Source: Pseudomonas sp. Ga0074129
Lineage (GTDB): Bacteria > Pseudomonadota > Gammaproteobacteria > Pseudomonadales > Pseudomonadaceae
NCBI GenBank assembly: GCA_001465025.1
Contig: LNDO01000088.1
Span: forward strand, 36,955 to 100,954
Direction of reading: 5' to 3'
Length of the DNA: 64,000 nucleotides
How positions within the stretch are numbered: the first letter of the stretch is position 1; every line of letters starts with the position of its first letter. Below the pieces are notes generated by a model. It was not told the origin of the DNA. It saw only the letters and a program-made list of their open reading frames with translations, and did no database searches. Both the position numbers and the translations under genes were made by a program. Shown here piece after piece: positions 28,326 through 36,029 of the stretch.

Positions 28326-28356
28326 AAAGCCCGCATGCTGATGGCATGCGGGCTTT
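28326..28356. terminator. Bidirectional intrinsic terminator between yigB and sutA
   Basis: AAAGCCCGCATGC (28326-28338) pairs perfectly with GCATGCGGGCTTT (28344-28356) around a 5-base loop. A-runs and T-runs flank both sides, so it can stop both yigB (plus) and sutA (minus) transcripts. Confidence 0.93.
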
Positions 28357-28374
28357 TTCTATTACGCCAGCTGC

Positions 28375-28707
28375 TTAGATGGGGCGGCTGCCGTACTTGC
28401 TATCAGGCTTCTTGGGCGGGTCGGCCACAACGTTGGCTTCGACCTCCTGCACTTTGCCGCCACGGGAGAGAAACTCCTCCATGGCACGGGCCAGTGCATC
28501 GCGCTCTTTCTGCTTGGCTTCGACGCTCGGCAGGTCGTCTACATCGACCGCAGCTTTGGTCTTTTTGCTTTTGCTGACGGGAGCAATCTCGTCATCACCA
28601 TCGCCATCATCATTGGCGTCGCCATCATCGGCGGCGGCCAATTCTTCGCCTTCGTCTTCTTCTTCAGCGCCGTCTAATTCTTCGTGTTCCAGATCTTCGT
28701 CGCTCAT
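28375..28707 (-). CDS. sutA: SutA, RNA-polymerase-binding slow-growth regulator
   Basis: A 110-residue protein. The N-terminal half is highly acidic and low in complexity (Glu/Asp runs). A conserved part follows, LPSVEAKQKERDALARAMEEFLSRGGKVQEVEANVV, and the tail ADPPKKPDSKYGSRPI is close to the P. aeruginosa SutA end. SutA binds the RNA polymerase beta subunit and raises transcription of housekeeping genes in slow-growing cells. Most of the protein is expected to be disordered. It is transcribed convergently with yigB. Confidence 0.9.
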   Translation of the reverse strand: MSDEDLEHEELDGAEEEDEGEELAAADDGDANDDGDGDDEIAPVSKSKKTKAAVDVDDLPSVEAKQKERDALARAMEEFLSRGGKVQEVEANVVADPPKKPDSKYGSRPI

Positions 28708-28801
28708 GTTCCAACCTCATGACTTGCGAAAAGCAGAGTAGTTATAGCCCAGCTGCGTCAGCTTTCTAACGTTGCCGGCAAAAATTCATGGAGTTTCCTC
28801 A

Positions 28802-28837
28802 CGTTGAGCGCTGCGCATCGGCAATCTGCGCTCAACG
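28802..28837. promoter_or_regulatory. 10-bp inverted repeat upstream of sutA
   Basis: CGTTGAGCGC (28802-28811) pairs perfectly with GCGCTCAACG (28828-28837) around a 16-base loop, 95-130 bases upstream of the sutA start. It could be an operator or a structure in the sutA leader. No known motif is recognised. Confidence 0.45.
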
Positions 28838-28940
28838 GCGCGCATTCTAGGGGCTGTTGGCATTTGATCACAACCGCGTAGAACCAGTTTTGACGCAGCA
28901 CAAGCAGGATGCGGTTACTCAGGCCGTTGCAGAAAAAACA

Positions 28941-28962
28941 AAGGGCGCCAAAAGGCGCCCTT
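28941..28962 (-). terminator. Intrinsic terminator after the amt paralogue
   Basis: AAGGGCGCC (28941-28949) pairs with GGCGCCCTT (28954-28962) around AAAA. On the minus strand the stem is followed by TGTTTTTT. It lies 18 bases after the stop of the ammonium transporter gene. Confidence 0.92.
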
Positions 28963-28979
28963 GTTTAAGACCCAGGGAA

Positions 28980-30230
28980 TTAACGCTTGGTGAATTCCGG
29001 ATAGGCTTCCATGCCGCATTCGGCGATATCCACGCCTTCGTATTCTTCTTCCTCGCTTACACGCAGGCCCATCACCGCTTTGATGATCGACCATACGATT
29101 AGGCTGGCCACGAAGACCCAGGCGAAGATCGCACCGATACCCAGCAGCTGAGCGCCCAGAGTGGCGTCGCTGTTGGTCAGGCAAACAGCCAGCAGGCCCC
29201 AGATACCGACTACACCGTGTACCGAGATGGCACCGACCGGATCGTCAAGCTTCAGTTTGTCCAGACCAAGGATCGAGAACACCACCAGCACACCACCCAC
29301 ACCACCGATCAGAGTGGCTTGCAGGGCGCTTGGGGTCAGCGGTTCTGCGGTGATCGCCACCAGGCCAGCCAGTGCACCGTTGAGAGCCATGGTCAGGTCG
29401 GCCTTGCCGAACAGGATGCGTGCCACGATCAGCGCTGCGATCAAACCACCGGCAGCGGACATGTTGGTGTTAACAAACACGTTAGCCACGGCGTTAGCGT
29501 CTTCGATGGTGCTCATCTTCAACTGCGAACCGCCGTTGAAACCGAACCAGCCCATCCACAGAATGAACGTACCCAGTGCAGCCATCGGCAGGTTGGCACC
29601 TGGAATGGCATTTACTTGGCCGTTCGGGCCGTATTTGCCTTTACGTGCGCCCAGCAGCAGTACACCAGCCAGCGCCGCACTAGCACCCGCCAGGTGCACC
29701 AACCCTGAGCCCGCAAAGTCGAGGAAGCCCGCTTCGTTGAGGAAACCCGAACCCCATTTCCAGAAGCCTTGAACCGGGTAGATGAAACCAGTCATCACCA
29801 CGGCGAACGCCAGGAAGGCGAACAGCTTCATGCGCTCAGCCACCGCACCGGACACGATCGACATACAGGTTGCAGCAAACACCACCTGGAAGAAGAAGTC
29901 CGAACGGGCGGAGTAGTAAGGCGCATCGTCCCCGCCAGCCAGCACGGATTCAACGCTGTTTTCGTCACCAATCAGGAAACCCAAGCTTGGCAGAATGCCG
30001 CCTTCCGGGCTGGAGTACATGATGTGGTAGCCGATTACCAAGTACATGATGCTCGCCACTGCGTACAGGGCGATATTCTTGGTGAGAATTTCAGTGGTGT
30101 TCTTGGCACGGACCAGACCGGATTCGAGCATGGCGAAACCAGCCGCCATCCACATCACCAGTGCGCCGCAAACCAGGAAGTAAAACGTATCAAAACCGTA
30201 CTGCAGTGCAGTTAATGCTGTGTTGTCCAT
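28980..30230 (-). CDS. amt: Ammonium transporter (Amt), second copy
   Basis: A 416-residue Amt/MEP/Rh channel. No cleaved signal peptide is evident; the N-terminus MDNTALTALQYGFDTFYFLVCGALVMWMAAGF starts close to the first membrane helix. The family signature DFAGSGLVHLAGASAALAGVLLLGARKG is present and includes the first pore His, and SVHGVVGIWGLLAV holds the second pore His. It transports ammonium as a trimer. It lies 78 bases downstream of amtB, with a small hairpin (30275-30297) between, and differs clearly from that copy. Confidence 0.92.
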   Translation of the reverse strand: MDNTALTALQYGFDTFYFLVCGALVMWMAAGFAMLESGLVRAKNTTEILTKNIALYAVASIMYLVIGYHIMYSSPEGGILPSLGFLIGDENSVESVLAGGDDAPYYSARSDFFFQVVFAATCMSIVSGAVAERMKLFAFLAFAVVMTGFIYPVQGFWKWGSGFLNEAGFLDFAGSGLVHLAGASAALAGVLLLGARKGKYGPNGQVNAIPGANLPMAALGTFILWMGWFGFNGGSQLKMSTIEDANAVANVFVNTNMSAAGGLIAALIVARILFGKADLTMALNGALAGLVAITAEPLTPSALQATLIGGVGGVLVVFSILGLDKLKLDDPVGAISVHGVVGIWGLLAVCLTNSDATLGAQLLGIGAIFAWVFVASLIVWSIIKAVMGLRVSEEEEYEGVDIAECGMEAYPEFTKR

Positions 30231-30308
30231 AGATCACCTCATGCCGTCGCGCTTCAAAGCGCTGTTCGGTTAAGACGTCCGGGTTGGCGCCGGACGTACT
30301 CCGTGTGC

Positions 30309-31625
30309 TTACAGGTTGTAGCCGCGTTCGTTGTGTTCGGAGAGATCAAGCCCCACCGATTCGGTTTCTTCGCTGACACGCAAGCCCATCACTTTGTCCA
30401 ACACCTTCAGAATCACGAATGTGACGATGCCGGTGTAGACCACGGTGAAGGCCACGCCTTTGAACTGAATCCACAGTTGCAGGGCGACGTTTTCCACTTC
30501 ACCAAAGCCACCAAAGGCCGGTGCAGCGAAAATACCGGTGAGCAGTGCACCGACAATGCCGCCGATACCATGCACGCCAAATACATCCAGAGAGTCGTCG
30601 TAACCCAGCTTGCGTTTCAGGCTAGTGGCGCAGAAGAAGCAAATCACCCCAGAAGCCAGACCGATCACCAAAGCCCCGACCGGACCCGCTGTACCCGCCG
30701 CTGGCGTAATAGCCACCAGACCGGCCACCACCCCAGATGCAATGCCCAACGCGCTTGGCTTACCGTGGGTCAGCCACTCGGCAAACATCCAGCTCAGCGC
30801 CGCAGCCGCCGTAGCAATCTGCGTCACCAGCATGGCCATGCCTGCCGTACCGTCCGCTGCGATGGCCGAGCCGGCGTTGAAGCCGAACCAACCCACCCAG
30901 AGCATGGCTGCGCCGATCAAGGTGTAACCGAGGTTGTGCGGAGCCATTGCAGTGGTCGGATAACCCTTGCGCTTGCCCAACACGATGCACGCCACCAGAC
31001 CGGCGATACCGGCGTTGATGTGCACCACGGTGCCACCGGCGAAGTCCAACACGCCCCAATCCCACATCAGCGCACCGTCACCGCCCCATACCATGTGAGC
31101 AATAGGTGCATAGACCAGGGTGAACCAGATGACCATGAAGATCAGCATGGCGGAGAACTTCATGCGTTCGGCGAAAGCACCGACGATCAAGGCCGGCGTG
31201 ATGATGGCGAAGGTCATTTGGAAGGTGATGAAGACACTTTCCGGGAATGCACCAATCAACGAGTCCTTGGTCAGGTTGACCAAAAACAGGTTGTTCAGCC
31301 CGCCAATAAAGGAGTTGAAGTTAATAACCCCAGCTTCCATACCCGTGGTGTCGAAGGTCAGGCTATAGCCGTACACGACCCAGAGAATGCTCATGACGCC
31401 GGTAATGGCAAAACACTGCATCATTACCGACAGCACGTTCTTGGAACGCACCATGCCAGCGTAGAACAGCGCCAGACCTGGAATGGTCATAAACAGCACA
31501 AGCGCAGTGGCTGTCAGCATCCATGCTGTATCACCGCTGTTCAACACAGCCTCGTCCGCCAGGGCGATACCTGGCAAAACTAGAGACAAAAGGGCTCCTA
31601 GCCCTGCGATTTTTCGCAGAGTCAT
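30309..31625 (-). CDS. amtB: Ammonium transporter AmtB
   Basis: A 438-residue ammonium channel with an N-terminal signal peptide (MTLRKIAGLGALLSLVLPGIALA), as in E. coli AmtB. The signature DFAGGTVVHINAGIAGLVACIVLGKRKGYP carries the first pore His, and DVFGVHGIGGIVGALLTG the second. It lies 32 bases after glnK in the typical glnK-amtB operon; GlnK blocks the channel under ammonium excess. Expression is probably NtrC/sigma-54 dependent through the promoter upstream of glnK. Confidence 0.96.
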   Translation of the reverse strand: MTLRKIAGLGALLSLVLPGIALADEAVLNSGDTAWMLTATALVLFMTIPGLALFYAGMVRSKNVLSVMMQCFAITGVMSILWVVYGYSLTFDTTGMEAGVINFNSFIGGLNNLFLVNLTKDSLIGAFPESVFITFQMTFAIITPALIVGAFAERMKFSAMLIFMVIWFTLVYAPIAHMVWGGDGALMWDWGVLDFAGGTVVHINAGIAGLVACIVLGKRKGYPTTAMAPHNLGYTLIGAAMLWVGWFGFNAGSAIAADGTAGMAMLVTQIATAAAALSWMFAEWLTHGKPSALGIASGVVAGLVAITPAAGTAGPVGALVIGLASGVICFFCATSLKRKLGYDDSLDVFGVHGIGGIVGALLTGIFAAPAFGGFGEVENVALQLWIQFKGVAFTVVYTGIVTFVILKVLDKVMGLRVSEETESVGLDLSEHNERGYNL

Positions 31626-31657
31626 GGTTTAACTCCTGGGGCGTGGGGTTCGGAGGC

Positions 31658-32053
<396 letters not shown>

Positions 32054-32194
32054 CTAAGCGCAGTGCCTGGCTTTTGTAATGCATCGCCGCCCTGACTCAG
32101 CGGCACCGATACTCACCAACCGCTCCCGACGAAGCACTCCCCCGCCTCGTCTAACGCACCGGAACTGCATCGATGCTTGCGTCACTAGAGACAT

Positions 32195-32210
32195 AGCAGA
32201 AAGCTTGCCA
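32195..32210 (-). promoter_or_regulatory. Sigma-54 promoter of glnK-amtB
   Basis: On the minus strand the sequence reads TGGCAAGCTTTCTGCT, matching TGGCACGnnnnTTGCT with the essential GG and GC 10 bases apart. It is the best such match in the 428-base glnK-ubiK gap (31997-32424) and points toward glnK. Confidence 0.75.
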
Positions 32211-32287
32211 GATCGACGAAAAACGATTTATTTCATGCAGTTACTCGCTTAAAGCCGCTTTCGCAGGAATAACCGCACAGCGACAAC

Positions 32288-32302
32288 GCACAATAACAGT
32301 GC
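32288..32302. promoter_or_regulatory. NtrC-like enhancer site
   Basis: GCAC-N7-GTGC, as in the TGCACCAAAATGGTGCA NtrC consensus (same half-sites and spacing). It lies about 80-90 bases upstream of the glnK sigma-54 promoter, a normal enhancer distance. Only one clear copy was found. Confidence 0.55.
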
Positions 32303-32424
32303 ACACCCAGCATCACGAGCGCGCGAAAAGCGTGCAGCCCACGCGCCATGCAGCCACAGCCGCACCCGGCAAGCGCAATAAAGCGCCGTGCTACACTGCC
32401 AGCAACTGCACACGGAACCTCATC

Positions 32425-32688
32425 ATGCTGCCACCCAAAGCCCTGTTAGACGCCCTGACCACCCACGCCTCGCGCCTGTTCAACGGTGATATGCCCCTGC
32501 CACGCAGTGAATTTGAAGCGCAATTCAAAGTGCTGCTGCAAAGCGCCTTCAGCAAACTCGACTTGGTCAGCCGGGATGAATTCGACAGCCAAATGGTCGT
32601 GCTGGCGCGCACCCGAGCTCGCTTAGAAGCCCTGGAAGCCAAGGTGGCTGAAATGGAAGCCCGCAGCAGCGAGAGCGCCACCCCCTAA
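32425..32688 (+). CDS. ubiK: UbiK accessory factor for ubiquinone synthesis
   Basis: An 87-residue protein of the UbiK/YqiC (BMFP) family. The N-terminal amphipathic part contains SEFEAQFKVLLQSAFSKLDLVSRDEFD, and the C-terminus is a coiled coil (LARTRARLEALEAKVAEMEA) that trimerises. UbiK binds UbiJ and helps the cytosolic Ubi complex. ATG 32425 gives the family length; the frame upstream to 32299 is not similar. It precedes comM by 39 bases. Confidence 0.92.
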   Translation: MLPPKALLDALTTHASRLFNGDMPLPRSEFEAQFKVLLQSAFSKLDLVSRDEFDSQMVVLARTRARLEALEAKVAEMEARSSESATP

Positions 32689-32727
32689 CACCCGCAGCGG
32701 ATGCACCTACCGATCAAGGAGTGATCG

Positions 32728-33042
32728 ATGTCCCTGGCCATAGTCCATAGCCGCGCCCAAGTGGGCGTTGATGCGCCCGCCGTCACTGTCGAAGCCCACC
32801 TGGCCAATGGCCTGCCTTCGCTGGCGTTGGTCGGCCTGCCGGAAACTGCCGTCAAGGAAAGCAAAGACCGCGTGCGCAGCGCGATTCTTAATTGTGCTTT
32901 TGATTTCCCGCCCCGACGCATCACCCTGAACCTCGCCCCTGCCGATTTACCCAAAGATGGCGGGTACAGGTTAGTAAGTGCTATGGACGTCGCACACTCG
33001 TTAGAGCATCCTATGGACATGGCCAGCCAACCCTCTGGTTGA
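32728..33042 (+). pseudogene. comM: comM (yifB) 5' fragment, interrupted by the insertion
   Basis: Residues 1-79 are the N-terminal ComM/YifB sequence (MSLAIVHSRAQVGVDAPAVTVE through LAPADLPKDGG). At about base 32964 the frame enters foreign DNA, reads 25 unrelated residues and stops at TGA 33040-33042. ComM is an AAA+ Mg-chelatase-like hexameric helicase that promotes branch migration during natural transformation. The 3' part resumes in frame at 38588. The ribosome site AAGGAG precedes ATG 32728, so the fragment should still be translated. The stop lies 20 bases before the first recombinase start. Confidence 0.95.
32974..33019 (+). repeat. Left-end recombinase-site motifs of the element
   Basis: GTAAG (32974-32978) is followed by TATGGAC (32982-32988), then a second CTATGGACA (33011-33019) 30 bases later. 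The first pair is mirrored at the right end. These are candidate core-type and arm-type sites. Confidence 0.6.
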
Positions 33043-33061
33043 ATGAACAGAGAACTCAAGT

Positions 33062-34342
33062 GTGTCTAGACAAGAATTCATCCTCTACACGCCGGTAAGA
33101 GCGACAGTAAATGATGGCGCTGTCAGTTGGGAAAAAGTAAATAACTTAAAGCCAATCAATGGATTCCCCCAATTATTTTGGTCAGACGGTTATCCTTGGA
33201 GAGAAGCGAATCTATGGCTGATGCTTCAGCATACGACTGGTGGTAAAGATCTTCAAACCATAAAGTCAAAATCCCACTCCCTTCACTCTTACTGCAAATG
33301 GCTCGAAGAAACTGATACTGACTGGCGGGATTTTCCAGCAGCAGAAAGTGACAGATGCTTAGTAAAATACCGCGGTCATTTAATTAAAACACGAAAGGCA
33401 AGCTTGATTGCCCCATCTACGACTACTCAGCGCATGCGGGTCGTAATTCAATTTTATCGGTGGTTAAGGTCGCAAGGCCTTATTAATCCACAATGGCCAA
33501 TGTGGCGAGAAAGTTTTGTTCATTTTAGAATAAATAACTCCTTCGGTTTAGAACGCACACTAACTGTAAGCACGACCAGCCTTTCAATCCCAAATCGTTC
33601 GAAGGTAGGTGAAAAACTAGAAGATGGTCTTTATCCGGTATCAAATGTTGATCGGGATAAAATAGTCAAAATTGCTTTAGAGCACTGCCCTTACGAAATT
33701 TACCTATTCTTAATGGCTGGATTTTTTACGGGCATGCGCATCCAAACCTTAGCTGGATTGACCATACAAACATTGGAAAATGCAGTACAAGATCCAGCGT
33801 CTGAGGACTTATATCGTATCGCCGTTGGGCCGGCGGCAACTCCGTCAGTACCCACAAAAAACGATGTCACAGGGCACGTGTGGATATCAAAAGTGTTGCT
33901 AGATGAGCTTAAAGGCTACTGCTATAGCGCGAGCCGCTTGCTTAGAGAAGCCAAAGCTAACGCAGAACACAAAAACCTAGTCTTTCTTACCAAACATGGA
34001 AATCCTTACGCTGAACGAAACAAAGATCACTCACCAGCACTAAATGTAGCCATGCACAGTTTAAGAAAGGCTGGCATGCGAAATGGTGTGGCCGCACTTC
34101 AAAAATTTAAATTTCATCAAACTCGATGCACTTTCGCAACTGAGCTCGCTAGACTATCCATCGGGGCTGGTGGAGCAATCCACGCCATTGCAATAGTCAA
34201 AGATGCACTTCTTCACAGAGATGAAGCAACCACAATGAAATACATAAAATTTGTGGAAAAGTACCCGATAAAAATCTCAATGGCCAATGAGTTTACAAAA
34301 GCATTTTTCAACGTCGCGTCGGTCACGAGTAGTTCAATATAA
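33062..34342 (+). CDS. Tyrosine recombinase A of the comM element (complete active site)
   Basis: A 426-residue site-specific recombinase. The C-terminal catalytic domain shows all the usual residues: Arg226 in FFTGMRIQTLAGL, His352 and Arg355 in FHQTRCTFATEL, His385 in LLHRDEATT and nucleophile Tyr394 nine residues later. The N-terminal half (about 50-160) looks like a core-binding SAM-like domain (KWLEETDTDWRDF, QRMRVVIQFYRWLRSQGLI). The start must be GTG 33062, because an in-frame TGA lies at 33044-33046 and no other start lies between. Codon use is AT-rich, unlike the host. Its TAA overlaps the next start as TAATG. It plays the TnpA/RitA-like role by position. Confidence 0.9.
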   Translation: MSRQEFILYTPVRATVNDGAVSWEKVNNLKPINGFPQLFWSDGYPWREANLWLMLQHTTGGKDLQTIKSKSHSLHSYCKWLEETDTDWRDFPAAESDRCLVKYRGHLIKTRKASLIAPSTTTQRMRVVIQFYRWLRSQGLINPQWPMWRESFVHFRINNSFGLERTLTVSTTSLSIPNRSKVGEKLEDGLYPVSNVDRDKIVKIALEHCPYEIYLFLMAGFFTGMRIQTLAGLTIQTLENAVQDPASEDLYRIAVGPAATPSVPTKNDVTGHVWISKVLLDELKGYCYSASRLLREAKANAEHKNLVFLTKHGNPYAERNKDHSPALNVAMHSLRKAGMRNGVAALQKFKFHQTRCTFATELARLSIGAGGAIHAIAIVKDALLHRDEATTMKYIKFVEKYPIKISMANEFTKAFFNVASVTSSSI

Positions 34343-36027
34343 TGGCTGCCTTATCTGATCTGACATTTATTAATGTCCAATATGGCAAGCTGGAAACGCC
34401 CTGGAGCTTTAACTCTCTTTACTATAAAGGGCTTAGCTCTATTCCAATAGACCAAGTTACTCGACTAATCGCGAAAGGAAACATACCGCTGCCTAACAAG
34501 GCACGTGAAAATTTGGCGAGAAGATTTTACCAGTGCTTACAGGGTGAAATAGATGCCGGCAAAAGCCCTCGCACCATCAAATCAACACATCAAGTCATGC
34601 GATCCTTCTATGCGTGGGGTGATGCAAACGGCAAAAAAATGATCGAGACGTCTATTGAGCAGACATTTTTAGACTGGTGTGATTGGATGCTTGATCGCGC
34701 TCGAGGAAATACAAAGTCTGAACAAAATGCATTTTCGCGCGGCGTTAGAGTTGGATCGCTAATCGACAATGCTCTTGGCAGAACCAGAACTTTGATTTCT
34801 TATAGTCGCTTACGCAAAAAAACCAAACCAAAAGACTGGGGGAAAAACAGCGACAAAATAAATTTTGAAAAACTCTTTTCAATGGGCGGCGCTCTACTTG
34901 ACATATGTAACTCACTAAAAATTAGCGACATTAAAGGCCCTATACCAATTGCGCTAAATTTTAGAAGTGGAGTGACCATCCCACATTGGAGTGGCTTAAT
35001 ACCCACCAAGAATCTGAAGTGGGGTGGCATGCAGAGCATTAACAAAAAGCCGCTAATCAAAAGGGCTATAAGAATGGCTGATACTAGCTGGGGCAGTAGA
35101 TATTCCGTCATGAATCTAAGGATTGAGGCCGAGATACTTATCTTTATTGCGCAGACGCAGATGAACTTAACTCAGGTCTTAGAACTCCCTAATGACAAGT
35201 TTACATATCAAAGCGTCAGCAACGGATATCGCGTGGATCGCTTGTATAAGGAGCGCCGGGAAGGTGAGGTATCATTCAGTATTTTTAGTGAGTACAGATT
35301 ACACTTCGAAAAATATTTGGAGTGGAGAAACTTGCTGTACCCAAGAGATGGCTTACTTTTCCCCCTGAGGTCTCATTTCGAAAGAGCGCCAACCTCAAAC
35401 CCGAAATTTGGCGGCGTTCGAAAGATCTTGGATAATCTATCCATTGAATATATCACTCCGAGAGCGCTCAGAGACTCAAAGGTGAATTGGCTACTTCGAA
35501 GGACGCGTGACCCAAGCTTGACTGCTGAAATGGCGCAGCACACAGAAGCGACGCTATTGCAAGTCTATGACAAACCAAATCATCAAGCAGCCCTGGCTGA
35601 ACTTACTCGATATCATCAAAAAAATGATGCCGCTTTAGAGCCGCCAGGTCCCGGCGTCTGTATTGAGGCACAACCCATCGAAATTTTTCAAGCTGTAAAG
35701 GGCACTCCTAAGCCCGACTGTACAAATCCAGCTGGGTGCATGTTCTGTGAGCATCAAAGAGACATCGCAGAGTTTGACCACGTATGGTCACTCTTCAGCT
35801 ACCGTTATCTAAAATCAGTAGAACTGGCAACGAATCGGCCAACTAGCGCGGAGCGAGGTCAGCATCCTGCCAGTATGGTTATAGATGCCATAACAAAAAA
35901 AATTGAAGCTTTCTCCAGTACTCCTGAATTTAAACCGTGGATCGCCGAGTCTGCAACAAGACTAGAAGAAGGTCGCCATCATCCGAAATGGGATGGTTTT
36001 ATAAGGCTCATGGAGAGTCGGCTATAA
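34342..36027 (+). CDS. Tyrosine recombinase B of the comM element (degenerate active site)
   Basis: A 561-residue recombinase-fold protein. The C-terminal motifs align with tyrosine recombinases, but two catalytic positions are changed. The first Arg is replaced by Asn275 in QTQMNLTQVLEL, and the box II His by Arg374 in TPRALRDSK; Arg377 is kept. His400 in AQHTEATLLQVY and Tyr409, at the normal spacing of nine, are kept. A Cys cluster follows (Cys460, Cys466, Cys469, His471 in DCTNPAGCMFCEH), a likely zinc-binding site. It may be a structural partner that donates or positions a subunit rather than a full enzyme. It is coupled to A by a one-base overlap. Confidence 0.8.
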   Translation: MAALSDLTFINVQYGKLETPWSFNSLYYKGLSSIPIDQVTRLIAKGNIPLPNKARENLARRFYQCLQGEIDAGKSPRTIKSTHQVMRSFYAWGDANGKKMIETSIEQTFLDWCDWMLDRARGNTKSEQNAFSRGVRVGSLIDNALGRTRTLISYSRLRKKTKPKDWGKNSDKINFEKLFSMGGALLDICNSLKISDIKGPIPIALNFRSGVTIPHWSGLIPTKNLKWGGMQSINKKPLIKRAIRMADTSWGSRYSVMNLRIEAEILIFIAQTQMNLTQVLELPNDKFTYQSVSNGYRVDRLYKERREGEVSFSIFSEYRLHFEKYLEWRNLLYPRDGLLFPLRSHFERAPTSNPKFGGVRKILDNLSIEYITPRALRDSKVNWLLRRTRDPSLTAEMAQHTEATLLQVYDKPNHQAALAELTRYHQKNDAALEPPGPGVCIEAQPIEIFQAVKGTPKPDCTNPAGCMFCEHQRDIAEFDHVWSLFSYRYLKSVELATNRPTSAERGQHPASMVIDAITKKIEAFSSTPEFKPWIAESATRLEEGRHHPKWDGFIRLMESRL

Positions 36028-36029
36028 CC

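Noticed and set aside
30275-30297. Terminator between amtB and the second amt gene
   Set aside because: An 8-bp hairpin (ACGTCCGG/CCGGACGT) is present but lacks a T-run on the minus strand, so I cannot call it a terminator; the genes may be cotranscribed.
30303-31583. 426-codon plus-strand frame opposite amtB
   Set aside because: Antisense shadow of amtB, rich in His/Gln/Arg typical of reverse-frame translations.
32068-32083. Second sigma-54-like sequence TGGCTTTTGTAATGCA on the plus strand
   Set aside because: GG-N10-GC spacing fits but it points away from glnK and is over 340 bases from ubiK; the minus-strand site at 32195-32210 is better and in the right direction.
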